Assembly: GCF_003751785.1 (NCBI RefSeq)
Contig: NZ_RKIE01000001.1
Span: 969,564-1,033,563 of the forward strand
Direction: 5' to 3'
Origin: Frigoribacterium sp. PhB160
GTDB taxonomy: Bacteria > Actinomycetota > Actinomycetes > Actinomycetales > Microbacteriaceae
Length of the DNA stretch: 64,000 nucleotides
This document shows positions 1 to 7,584 of the stretch, piece by piece. The notes under the pieces are model-generated. The model was not told the DNA's origin, made no database searches, and was given only the letters and a program-made list of their open reading frames with translations. Within the stretch, counting starts at the first letter, position 1. Every line of letters begins with the position of its first letter. A program made the translations under genes and the position numbers.

Positions 1-181
1 TGCGCCGCGCCTCCCCGACGTCGTCGGAGCGGTTGTCGGCGACGACGACCGTCATCCGTGACGGGTCGTGCGTGGCGGCCGCCGTCGAGGCGAGGAACTC
101 GGCGAGGTAGCGGCCGGAGTTGTAGCTGACGGTGACGACCGCGAGCGTCGGCTCGGGTCTCGTCGGGGTGTCGTTCGTCAT
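1..181 (-). CDS. Glycosyltransferase family 2, N-terminal fragment
   Basis: Only the first 60 codons lie in the window; the gene runs off the left edge. The visible part reads like the first beta-strand and loop of a GT-A fold (TLAVVTVSYNSGRYL, then MTVVVADNRSDD), typical of GT2 enzymes that transfer a sugar from a nucleotide-sugar donor. Two in-frame ATGs exist, at 187 and 181. I chose 181 because an AGAG stretch lies six bases before it. It is probably the last visible member of the minus-strand polysaccharide operon, about 100 bases after the preceding GT4 gene. Donor and acceptor cannot be inferred. Confidence 0.75.
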   Translation of the reverse strand, partial: MTNDTPTRPEPTLAVVTVSYNSGRYLAEFLASTAAATHDPSRMTVVVADNRSDDVGEARR

Positions 182-283
182 CGTCATCTCTGGTGGGGCC
201 GGTGCGTCGTGCGTGGTGCGGGGGAGCCGCGGAGGCGCGCCCACGGTCGCTGAGGGGCCAGTCTGCCACGGGGGCGGCCGGCC

Positions 284-1435
284 TCAGTCCGCGACCCTCC
301 CGACCTGGGCCCACAGGCGGCGGTGCACCGCGGCGCAGGCGGCCCAGGTGAAGGTCGCCGCGCGGGCCGTGCCGGCCTCGGACAGGCGGGCGCGCTCGGC
401 CGGGTCGGCGAGGAGCGCGCGGAGACCGGCCTCGATGCCGTCGGCGTCGGGCTCGGCGTAGCGGACGGCGTCGCCGCCGACCTCCGGCAGGGCCAGCCGG
501 TCGGTCGTGAGCACCGTCGCCCCCGTCGACATGGCCTCGAGCACGGGCAGGCCGAAGCCCTCGCCGGTGCTCGGGTACGCCACCACGGTCGCGCCGCCGA
601 GGAACGCGGGCAGCTCGTCGAGGCGCAGGTAGCCGAGGTGCCGGAGGCGCGCCCCCGGCACGTCGCCGGCCGCGATGAGCAGACGGCGGGCCTCCTCGTC
701 CCAGCCGAGGCCGCCCGCGACCAGCAGCGGGGGCGCGTTGGGGTCGGACTCGGCGATGCGGCGGTGGGCCTCGACGAGGGCGGGGACGCTCTTGCGGGGC
801 TCGACGGTGCCGAGGAAGGCCAGCCAGCCGCGTTCGGGATCGACCTGGTGCGCCGTGGCGAAACGGGCGACCTCGTCGCCGGTCGGGACGGGGAACGCGG
901 CACGGTCGACGCCGTGCAGGGCGACCTCGACGGGTCCTCGGGCGGGACCGGCGTGGCGGGCCGTCTCGGCGGCCGTGGCCGCGCTCGGGGCGACCGAGGC
1001 CGCGGCCAGGAGCCGACCGAGGCGGATCCAGGTCGAGAAGAACGCCCGCTTGCCCCGCGAGTGGTCGTCGGGGCTGCTGAAGAACGTCGCGTCGTGCACC
1101 GTCACGACGACGCGACGCGACGCCACGAGGGGGAACGTGTAGTGCGGCGAGTGGATGACCCGGGCCCCGACGCGCCGGGCCGTGGCCGGGAGGCCGACCT
1201 GCTCCCAGAGCAGCCGCAGGGGCCGGCTGGCCACCCACCCCGGGGCCTCGACGTACCGGTGCTCGGGCGCCTGCTCGGCCAGCCAGGCGCGGTCGCCCGG
1301 CTTCACGACGACGTGCACGCTCTCGCCCTCGTCGCTCAGCCCCCGGAGGAGACCTGCGAGGTACCGGGCGACCCCGCCCTTGTTCGGCGGGAGGGAGGTC
1401 GCGTCGAGCAGGACGGGCAGCGGGGGCGCCACCAC
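284..1435 (-). CDS. GT4-family glycosyltransferase (glycogen-synthase-like GT-B)
   Basis: The 383-residue protein has a GT-B layout. An N-terminal half holds the loop LPPNKGGVARYLAGL and a VTVHD strand; the C-terminal donor domain has FLGTVEPRKSVPAL and, near residues 290-300, EGFGLPVLEAM, the E-x7-E signature of GT4 retaining enzymes that use nucleotide-diphospho-sugars. It should act on the cytoplasmic side of the membrane while a lipid-linked glycan is built. The GTG start follows the stop of the ABC ATPase gene by one base (TGACGTG), so the two are probably translationally coupled. A second GTG follows directly and could also serve. The sugar is unknown. Confidence 0.9.
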   Translation of the reverse strand: MVAPPLPVLLDATSLPPNKGGVARYLAGLLRGLSDEGESVHVVVKPGDRAWLAEQAPEHRYVEAPGWVASRPLRLLWEQVGLPATARRVGARVIHSPHYTFPLVASRRVVVTVHDATFFSSPDDHSRGKRAFFSTWIRLGRLLAAASVAPSAATAAETARHAGPARGPVEVALHGVDRAAFPVPTGDEVARFATAHQVDPERGWLAFLGTVEPRKSVPALVEAHRRIAESDPNAPPLLVAGGLGWDEEARRLLIAAGDVPGARLRHLGYLRLDELPAFLGGATVVAYPSTGEGFGLPVLEAMSTGATVLTTDRLALPEVGGDAVRYAEPDADGIEAGLRALLADPAERARLSEAGTARAATFTWAACAAVHRRLWAQVGRVAD

Positions 1436-1436
1436 G

Positions 1437-2696
1437 TCAGGGAGCGACGGGACGGGCCGAGGCGCTGATGCGGATGACGCCCGAGGCGCGCTCGTCGTCC
1501 GCCATCACGAAGCGGGCCGCCTGGCGCTGGATGGCGATGTGCGCCCCGTTCGGCTGCGCGAAGAAGCTGTGCACGAAGTACGGGCCCCCGCCGAGCTGCA
1601 CGTCGGAGAGCCGGTACTCGACGGCGGCCGTCCCGCGGAGCGGGGCGTGGTCGAGGCCGAGCATCCGGCTGTCGGTGCCGTAGACCTGGGTGCCGAGGTT
1701 CGTCTCGATCTTGAAGCCCGAGTGCCACTTCTCGAGCGGCGTCGTGTGGCTGTACTCCATGCGCACGACGATCGTGTCGCCCGGCTGGATCTCGGCCCCG
1801 GGGGCGCGGCCCTCGGCGTGGACGACGGTCTTCGTCACGTGGCCGGGCGTGGCCTCGACCTCGGGCGCGGCGGCCTCGGCCTCCGCGACGCGGCGACCCT
1901 CGAGGATGTCGCGGAAGTTCTTCACGGCGTCGGCGGCCGAGCCCTCGAACTTGACCTCGCCCTTCGACAGGACGACGGCGCGGTCGCAGAGCTCCTGCAC
2001 CTGGCCGAGCGAGTGGCTGACGAGGATGATCGTGCGGCCCTGCTGCTGGAACTCTCGGATCTTGTCGAGGCACTTGCGCTGGAACGCCTCGTCGCCGACG
2101 GCGAGGACCTCGTCGACGAGCAGGACGTCGGGGTCGGTGTGGATCGCGACCGCGAAGGCGAGCCGGACGTACATGCCGGACGAGTAGAACTTGACCTGCG
2201 TGTCGATGAAGTCGCCGATGCCCGAGAACGTGAGGATGTCGTCGAACTTCTCCTCGGTCTCGGCCTGGCTGAGTCCGAGGATCGAGGCGTTGAGGAAGAC
2301 GTTCTCCCGACCGGTCAGGTCGGGGTGGAACCCGGCCCCGAGCTCGAGCAGCGCGGCGAGTCGCCCACGGCGCTTGATCGAGCCGGTCGTCGGCTCGATG
2401 ATGCCGCCGATCGCCTTGAGCAGCGTGCTCTTGCCCGAGCCGTTGGGGCCGAGGAGGCCGATCGTCGAGCCCGCGGGGATGTCGAGGGAGACGTCCTTGA
2501 GGGCCCAGAAGGCCTCGCTGTGGCGTCGGCCGGCACGGCCGAGGGTGACGAGGCGCTCCTTGAGGCTGTTGTCCTTGCGGATCACGAACTTCTTCGACAC
2601 GTTCTCGATGGAGACCACCGTGGGCGACGAGGCCGTGGCGGCGTCCCGGAGGTGCGTGGTGTCGTGGGTGGTGCTCATGCTGGTGGTGACGTCCAT
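1437..2696 (-). CDS. ABC transporter ATP-binding protein of polysaccharide export (Wzt/TagH type)
   Basis: This 419-residue ATPase should power export of a finished lipid-linked polysaccharide or teichoic-acid-like polymer with the permease encoded just upstream. Walker A is GPNGSGKS (residues 83-90), Walker B VLLVDE (191-196) and the H-loop histidine is in LVSHS near 228. The signature region reads YSSGMYVRLAFA, the divergent form seen in Wzt and TagH. A C-terminal domain of about 130 residues after position 290 matches the placement of the Wzt carbohydrate-binding domain, which in known systems recognises the end of the glycan. The start lies seven bases after the permease stop, with AGGAG upstream at rather long spacing; ATG at 2678 is an alternative. 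Confidence 0.92.
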   Translation of the reverse strand: MDVTTSMSTTHDTTHLRDAATASSPTVVSIENVSKKFVIRKDNSLKERLVTLGRAGRRHSEAFWALKDVSLDIPAGSTIGLLGPNGSGKSTLLKAIGGIIEPTTGSIKRRGRLAALLELGAGFHPDLTGRENVFLNASILGLSQAETEEKFDDILTFSGIGDFIDTQVKFYSSGMYVRLAFAVAIHTDPDVLLVDEVLAVGDEAFQRKCLDKIREFQQQGRTIILVSHSLGQVQELCDRAVVLSKGEVKFEGSAADAVKNFRDILEGRRVAEAEAAAPEVEATPGHVTKTVVHAEGRAPGAEIQPGDTIVVRMEYSHTTPLEKWHSGFKIETNLGTQVYGTDSRMLGLDHAPLRGTAAVEYRLSDVQLGGGPYFVHSFFAQPNGAHIAIQRQAARFVMADDERASGVIRISASARPVAP

Positions 2697-2702
2697 TCCG
2701 GT

Positions 2703-3635
2703 CTAGAGCTCCTGGGCGAAGTTGCCCTGCAGCCGCGCGAAGACGCGGTGGAACGCGTACACGAGCACGAGGCCGACGAGCGAGGCGACGCCCATGCGGA
2801 GGAGGAGCTCGTCGGGGTAGTGCGAGGCGTCGCCGCCGGTCCAGAAGGCCCGGTGGAAGCCGAGCACGGCGAGCGTGACGGGGTTGTCGGTGTAGAGCTG
2901 CAGGAGCCAGCCGTGCGTGCCGGAGAGGCCGTTCGCGACCATGTTCCAGGAGTAGACGATCGGCGAGGCCCACATCGCGAGCATGAGCAGGACCTCGACG
3001 AGGTACTGCATGTCGCGGAGGTAGACGTTGAGCGCGGCGAGCAGCAGGCCGAAGGCGGTGCCGTAGACGAGCACGAGCACGACCGACGGGAAGAAGTAGA
3101 GCAGGTCGAGGTGCAGCGGGAACGAACCGGTGACGAGGGTGGCGGCGAAGAGCACCAGGAGCTGGATCGCGAAGTTGAACAGTGCCGACCCGATGCTCGC
3201 CAGCGGGTAGATCTCGCGGGGCGTGTACACCTTCTTGATCAGCCCGCCGTTGCTGACGATCGAGGAGGTGGAGCCCGCGATGATCTCGCTGAAGAGGCCG
3301 TAGATGGTCAGGCCCGAGAAGATGTAGATCGCGAACTCGGGGATGCTGCGGGCCGCGCCGAGGATCTGCCCCATGACGAAGTAGTAGATGATCAGCTGCG
3401 TGATGGGCCGGATGAGGGTCCACACGAAGCCGAGCGCGCTGTCCTTGTAGCGCGACTTGAGGTCGCGACGGATCAGCAGGTCGAGCAGCTGGCGGTGCGC
3501 GAAGATCTCGCGGACGATGCCGAACGTGCCGCCGAAGACCTTCGACGGCTGGCCGGCGACGACCATGGTCTCCTGCTCGAGGCGGGCGAACCGCTCGGCC
3601 GACGTGGTGCTCGGTGTCGTGGTGGTCATGGGCAT
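2703..3635 (-). CDS. ABC-2 type polysaccharide/polyol-phosphate export permease (Wzm/TagG type)
   Basis: The protein has 310 residues and about six hydrophobic segments, the usual size of ABC-2 permeases of the Wzm/TagG family. The N-terminal cytoplasmic stretch contains LLIRRDLKSRYKDSALGFVW, the conserved motif preceding the first membrane helix in this family. With the adjacent ATPase it should form the channel that moves a polymer across the membrane. ATG at 3635 is preceded by GAAGAAGGGG; ATG at 3629 is possible. The 74-base gap to the upstream glycosyltransferase holds a hairpin that may attenuate expression of the exporter relative to the enzyme before it. Confidence 0.92.
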   Translation of the reverse strand: MPMTTTTPSTTSAERFARLEQETMVVAGQPSKVFGGTFGIVREIFAHRQLLDLLIRRDLKSRYKDSALGFVWTLIRPITQLIIYYFVMGQILGAARSIPEFAIYIFSGLTIYGLFSEIIAGSTSSIVSNGGLIKKVYTPREIYPLASIGSALFNFAIQLLVLFAATLVTGSFPLHLDLLYFFPSVVLVLVYGTAFGLLLAALNVYLRDMQYLVEVLLMLAMWASPIVYSWNMVANGLSGTHGWLLQLYTDNPVTLAVLGFHRAFWTGGDASHYPDELLLRMGVASLVGLVLVYAFHRVFARLQGNFAQEL

Positions 3636-3662
3636 GGCCCCTTCTTCGTCAGAACTGGAGCA

Positions 3663-3698
3663 CCCTACCCCACTCCGTCGGGACGGAGCGGGGCAGGG
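3663..3698 (-). terminator. Strand-specific hairpin between glycosyltransferase and exporter genes
   Basis: Two 17-base arms (3663-3679 and 3682-3698) flank a two-base loop. In minus-strand RNA all 17 positions pair, two as G-U; in plus-strand RNA those two positions would be A-C mismatches. It lies just after the stop of the upstream gene. There is no U tract, so partial termination, attenuation or 3'-end protection are all possible. Confidence 0.55.
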
Positions 3699-3709
3699 CG
3701 CGCGGGGGG

Positions 3710-6265
3710 CTACTTGCCGTACTTGCTGGCGCGCATGGTCGCGAGGCGGTTCTGCACCTTGCCCTTGAGCACCTCGACGCCGCCGCCCTCGGTGACGTAG
3801 TGGCGGGCCAGCGCGAGGTCGCGGCCGAGGCCGTGGCGACGGTTGGCGATCTCGTGGAACTTCTCCTCGCTCGACCGGGCCACCTTGCCGCGAGCGGCCT
3901 TGACGACGGTCACCGGGGTGCTCTCCAGCGCCCGGTCGGGGGCGACCTGGGGGTCGCGGCAGAACTCGACCAGGGGAGCGAGCGCCTTCTCCCACGTGAA
4001 GTCCTCGCGGACCCGCGACACGGCCGCCCGCGTGGCCTCGGTCACCTCGGGGTCGTAGAGGACCGACTCGAGGGCGTCGGCCAGGGCGTCGACGTCGCGC
4101 TCGGGCACGGAGACTCCCATGCCCTCCGCGCCGACGAGGTCGCCGAAGCTGTCGCCGCGCGTCGTGACGATGGGGAGGTTCGCCCACATGTAGTCGAGGA
4201 TGCGCGTGCGGAACGAGAAGGTGGTCTCGATGTGGTCGTAGTGCGTGCTGACGCCCGCGTCGGCCTCGAGCAGGTAGTTGGCCCGGTCGTCGAGGGCGAC
4301 CCACTGCTCGTTGAAGAACACGTTCTTGCCGGCGACGCCGAGCTCGGCGGCCAGCTGGCGCGTCTTGGACACGATGGCCATCTCGGGCACGTCGGGGTTC
4401 GGGTGCGCGACGCCGAGGAAGAACAGGCGCACGTCGGGACGACGCTCGGCGAGCTGGGCGATCGCGCGGATCAGCGTCATCGTGTCGAACCAGTTGTAGA
4501 TGCCGCCGCCCCAGATGACGACCTTGTCGTCCTCGCCGATGCCCGGCACGACGCCGCGGATCGCCTTGCGGACGTGCTTCGGCGGGGTCGAGTCCATGCC
4601 GAACGGGGCGATCGCGATGAGCTTCTCGAGGTTCTCGTCGGCGGCGTAGTTCTCGGGGTTGATGCGGCCGAGCCCGGCCAGCTGACCCAGCCAGAACAGC
4701 CGCTGGCGCTCGGAGGCGCAGAGGAAGAAGTCCGCGCGCAGCAGCTGCTCGTTGAGGACGTCCGTCGCCGAGGCGACCTGGTTCTTCCACTGCGCGAGGC
4801 CCCACTCGCGGCCCTGCTCGAGCTGCTCGAGGTGCATCGGGTCGTAGATGTCGGCGACCATGATCTTCGACGAGCGCTTGAGCGTCGTGAAGTGGTGCAG
4901 GGCGTGGCCCTGGAACACGATGACGTCGGCCCACTCCTCGTGCTGCTTCATCTCGTGCTCGTTCTGCAGGCGCACGCGGGCGACCTCGAACTGGTCGGAG
5001 CGTCGCGCCGCGACGTTCCAGGTCAGGAGGCGCACGTCGCTGTGCTCGGAGAGCGCCTCGCTGATCTTCCAGGCGCGCATCGCGGGGCCGGCCATCTTGT
5101 CGCCGATGGCGTCGCCGGTGATGACGAGCACCTTCGTGCGCTCGGTGTGCTCGCGGATCTCGAACGCGTCGACGATCGAGCGGAAGCCCTCGAGGTAGTA
5201 CGGGTCGCCGAACAGCGGCTTGAAGATGTCGCCGAACAGCCGGAACACGTCGGCGTCGGTCTTCGTGCGGCGGGCCTGCAGGTCGTCGCGGGTCTGCTGC
5301 AGCTCGGGCAGCTCCTTGACGAACTGGTCGAGGGCGAAGAGGCCGGCGACCGTGTCCTTCGAGACCGGGGTCTCGGGCTCGAACTCGTCGGCCGCGCCGA
5401 CGAACCGCCGGATGTCGAACGACTCGGAGTCGAGCCCGCTCTTCGCCACCGCTCGGCGGGCGAGCAGCGCGAGGGCGCCGGGCAGGAACTTCGCCAGGCT
5501 CTCGTCGGAGAGGTTCTTGAAGAGCAGCATGAGGGCGTTGCGCTCGAGCAGGTACATCTCGCGGTACTCGCCGAAGCTCTTCATCGAGCCGTGGTGCTTG
5601 TGGAAGACGATCGACTGCGGGGCGAAGCGCACCCGGTAGCCGAGGATGTTCAGCCGCCAGCCGAGGTCGACGTCGTCGTAGAACATGAAGAGGCGCTCGT
5701 CGAAGCCGCCGACCTCGTCGAAGACCGACTTGCGGACGAAGAGCGCCGAGCCCGTGCCGAACAACAGGTCTTTCGGGGTGTCGAAGTCGCCGTTGTCGAG
5801 CTCGGTGACCCGGTCCTTGTAGCCCATGCCGAACCAGGTGAGGCTGCCCTGGACGAAGTCGATCGCCTTGCCCTCCCAGTCGAGCACCTTGCTGCCGACG
5901 GCGGCGACGCGCGGGCTGACGTTGAACTGCGCGAGGCCCTCGGTGATCCAGTCGGGGTGCGGCTTGGCGTCGTTGTTGAGGAAGGCGACGAACTCGCCCT
6001 TGGCCTTTGAGGCCCCGAGGTTGCTGCCGCCGGTGAAGCCGAGGTTCTCCTTCGAGACGACGATGCGGACGTTCTCCTGGCTGCCGAGGGCGGCCTCGAG
6101 GCGCTCGCGGCTGTCGTCGCCGGAGCCGTTCTCGACGACGACGATCTCGAGCTGGGCGGTGGGCCAGTCGACGTCGTTGAGGCGGGAGACGCACTCGAGG
6201 GTGTCGTCCGTGCCGCGGAAGTTGACGATGACGACCGAGACGATGCTCGACGTGGAAACAGACAA
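3710..6265 (-). CDS. Two-domain glycosyltransferase: N-terminal GT2, C-terminal GT4
   Basis: An 851-residue protein with two catalytic modules. The N-terminal quarter is GT2: SVVIVNFRGTDDTLECV, VVENGSGDD, then FLNNDAKPHPDWI and, in the acceptor region, FDERLFMFYDDVDLGWRL, a pattern common in rhamnosyl- and galactofuranosyl-transferase-like enzymes. The C-terminal half, from about residue 385, begins VLVITGDAIGDKMAGPAMRAW and has VVIWGGGIYNWFD and NLPIVTT, consistent with GT4. One chain could thus add two sugars in sequence. The start is TTG, chosen because GGAG lies eight bases before it and translation begins directly at the first GT2 strand. It is the first gene of the minus-strand export operon. 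The domain boundary is estimated by eye. Confidence 0.88.
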   Translation of the reverse strand: MSVSTSSIVSVVIVNFRGTDDTLECVSRLNDVDWPTAQLEIVVVENGSGDDSRERLEAALGSQENVRIVVSKENLGFTGGSNLGASKAKGEFVAFLNNDAKPHPDWITEGLAQFNVSPRVAAVGSKVLDWEGKAIDFVQGSLTWFGMGYKDRVTELDNGDFDTPKDLLFGTGSALFVRKSVFDEVGGFDERLFMFYDDVDLGWRLNILGYRVRFAPQSIVFHKHHGSMKSFGEYREMYLLERNALMLLFKNLSDESLAKFLPGALALLARRAVAKSGLDSESFDIRRFVGAADEFEPETPVSKDTVAGLFALDQFVKELPELQQTRDDLQARRTKTDADVFRLFGDIFKPLFGDPYYLEGFRSIVDAFEIREHTERTKVLVITGDAIGDKMAGPAMRAWKISEALSEHSDVRLLTWNVAARRSDQFEVARVRLQNEHEMKQHEEWADVIVFQGHALHHFTTLKRSSKIMVADIYDPMHLEQLEQGREWGLAQWKNQVASATDVLNEQLLRADFFLCASERQRLFWLGQLAGLGRINPENYAADENLEKLIAIAPFGMDSTPPKHVRKAIRGVVPGIGEDDKVVIWGGGIYNWFDTMTLIRAIAQLAERRPDVRLFFLGVAHPNPDVPEMAIVSKTRQLAAELGVAGKNVFFNEQWVALDDRANYLLEADAGVSTHYDHIETTFSFRTRILDYMWANLPIVTTRGDSFGDLVGAEGMGVSVPERDVDALADALESVLYDPEVTEATRAAVSRVREDFTWEKALAPLVEFCRDPQVAPDRALESTPVTVVKAARGKVARSSEEKFHEIANRRHGLGRDLALARHYVTEGGGVEVLKGKVQNRLATMRASKYGK

Positions 6266-6319
6266 GACGCGAACTCCAAGACGTCGACGACGGGGGTGGT
6301 GCCCCGGGAGGGCGACCTC

Positions 6320-6325
6320 ACTATA
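6320..6325 (-). promoter_or_regulatory. Probable -10 box of the polysaccharide export operon
   Basis: On the minus strand this reads TATAGT, among the most AT-rich bases of the 141-base divergent gap between 6265 and 6407. A transcript from here would have a leader of about 45 bases before the TTG start. I see no convincing -35. Confidence 0.45.
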
Positions 6326-6406
6326 ACGGCAGGGTCTCGGCTCGCCCTGCTCGTCGCCCGGCACCACCGCGTCGGACGACCGCGCGCCGGTGGGAGGATC
6401 GACGCC

Positions 6407-7432
6407 ATGCGCGCCTCCGTCATCGTCATCGACTGGCACCGACCCGAGCTCACCCGACGGGCGCTCGCCGCGCTCGAGGCCCAGCGGGGCCGTGTCGACC
6501 TCGAGCTGGTGCTCGTCGTCAACGAGGCGCGGCCGGGCGCGGCCGAGGCCTTCGCCGCCGAGTTCCCCGCCGTCGTGGTCGTGGCCGAGGCCCGGAACAC
6601 CGGCTTCGCCGGCGGCGTGGCGGCCGGCGCCGCCCGGGCGGGCGGCGACGTGCTGGTGCTCGTCAACAACGACGCCGTGCCCGACCCCGACTTCGTCGAG
6701 CGGGGGCTCGCGCGGCTCGCCGCCGAGCCCGACCTCGCGGCGGTGGCCGGCCACGTGGTGCTCGAGGGCGCCTTCCGCCGGGTCGACGACGACCGGTCGA
6801 CGGACGACCTCGTCGCCCTCGGCGGCGCGGCGTGGCGCCGGAGCGACGAGGGCGTCGAGCTCGTCAACTCGACCGGGGTGGTCGTCGACGCCTCCGCCAA
6901 CGGCGTCGACCGCGACTGGCTCGCCCCGGCGGGCACCGCGTCGGCCGGCGACGACCCGTTCGCCTTCTCCGGGGCGGCCGTGTTCCTCCGGCGCCCGGCG
7001 CTTGAGTCGGTCGGCGGCTTCGACCCCTCCTTGTTCATGTACTACGAGGACGTCGACGTGTCGTGGCGGCTGCGCCTCGCCGGCCACCGCGTCGGCTACG
7101 AGCCCGGTGCCCGGGTCGTGCACCGGCACGCCGGCAGCTCGTCGAGCTCGGGGCAGCTCGTGCGGTACCGCAGCATGCGCAACCGGCTCGTCGTGACGGC
7201 GCGCAACGGCTCGCGGCGGCTCCTGGCGCGGGTCGTGCTCCGGACGGTCCTGCGCCTCCTCCGCGACCTCGTCGGGGTGCCCTACCTCGACGGGCGGCAT
7301 CGTCGCCTGCTCGTGCTCGAGGCGGTGCCGGCGGTCGTCCGGGCACGTCGGGCGGGCAGGTCCGCCCGGCGCGCGGCCGTCGTGCGACCGCGCGATCTCG
7401 AGAGGATCTGGTTCGGGGGACACCCGGACTAG
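6407..7432 (+). CDS. Glycosyltransferase family 2
   Basis: A 341-residue GT2 enzyme. It starts with the first GT-A strand (MRASVIVIDWHRPELTRRAL), followed by EARNTGFAGGVAAGAA, VLVNNDAVPDPDF (the NND metal/nucleotide motif) and FDPSLFMYYEDVDVSWRLRL, which closely resembles the GT2 half of the divergently encoded fused enzyme; both belong to the rhamnosyltransferase-like branch. The ATG at 6407 has GGGAGGA about eight bases upstream. The last 80 residues are Arg-rich and may lie against the membrane. It probably adds a sugar to the glycan exported by the neighbouring ABC system. Confidence 0.88.
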   Translation: MRASVIVIDWHRPELTRRALAALEAQRGRVDLELVLVVNEARPGAAEAFAAEFPAVVVVAEARNTGFAGGVAAGAARAGGDVLVLVNNDAVPDPDFVERGLARLAAEPDLAAVAGHVVLEGAFRRVDDDRSTDDLVALGGAAWRRSDEGVELVNSTGVVVDASANGVDRDWLAPAGTASAGDDPFAFSGAAVFLRRPALESVGGFDPSLFMYYEDVDVSWRLRLAGHRVGYEPGARVVHRHAGSSSSSGQLVRYRSMRNRLVVTARNGSRRLLARVVLRTVLRLLRDLVGVPYLDGRHRRLLVLEAVPAVVRARRAGRSARRAAVVRPRDLERIWFGGHPD

Positions 7433-7464
7433 GGGGTGAGGGGGGCTCCCGCCCGGCTCACCCC
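7433..7464 (+). terminator. Inverted repeat after the GT2 gene
   Basis: GGGGTGAG (7433-7440) and CTCACCCC (7457-7464) are perfect complements around a G/C-rich 16-base loop, starting immediately after the stop codon. No T tract follows. It may end transcription before the secreted-protein gene. Confidence 0.45.
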
Positions 7465-7584
7465 GTGGGTTAGCCTGTCCCGGTCGGGGGCGTGATCGTC
7501 TCCGCGCGGACGGGGCGGGAGCACCGAGACGTCCGGTCGGCCGGGGGGACGTCCCCTCGTCGACGCCCAGAGGGAGGCGTTCAG

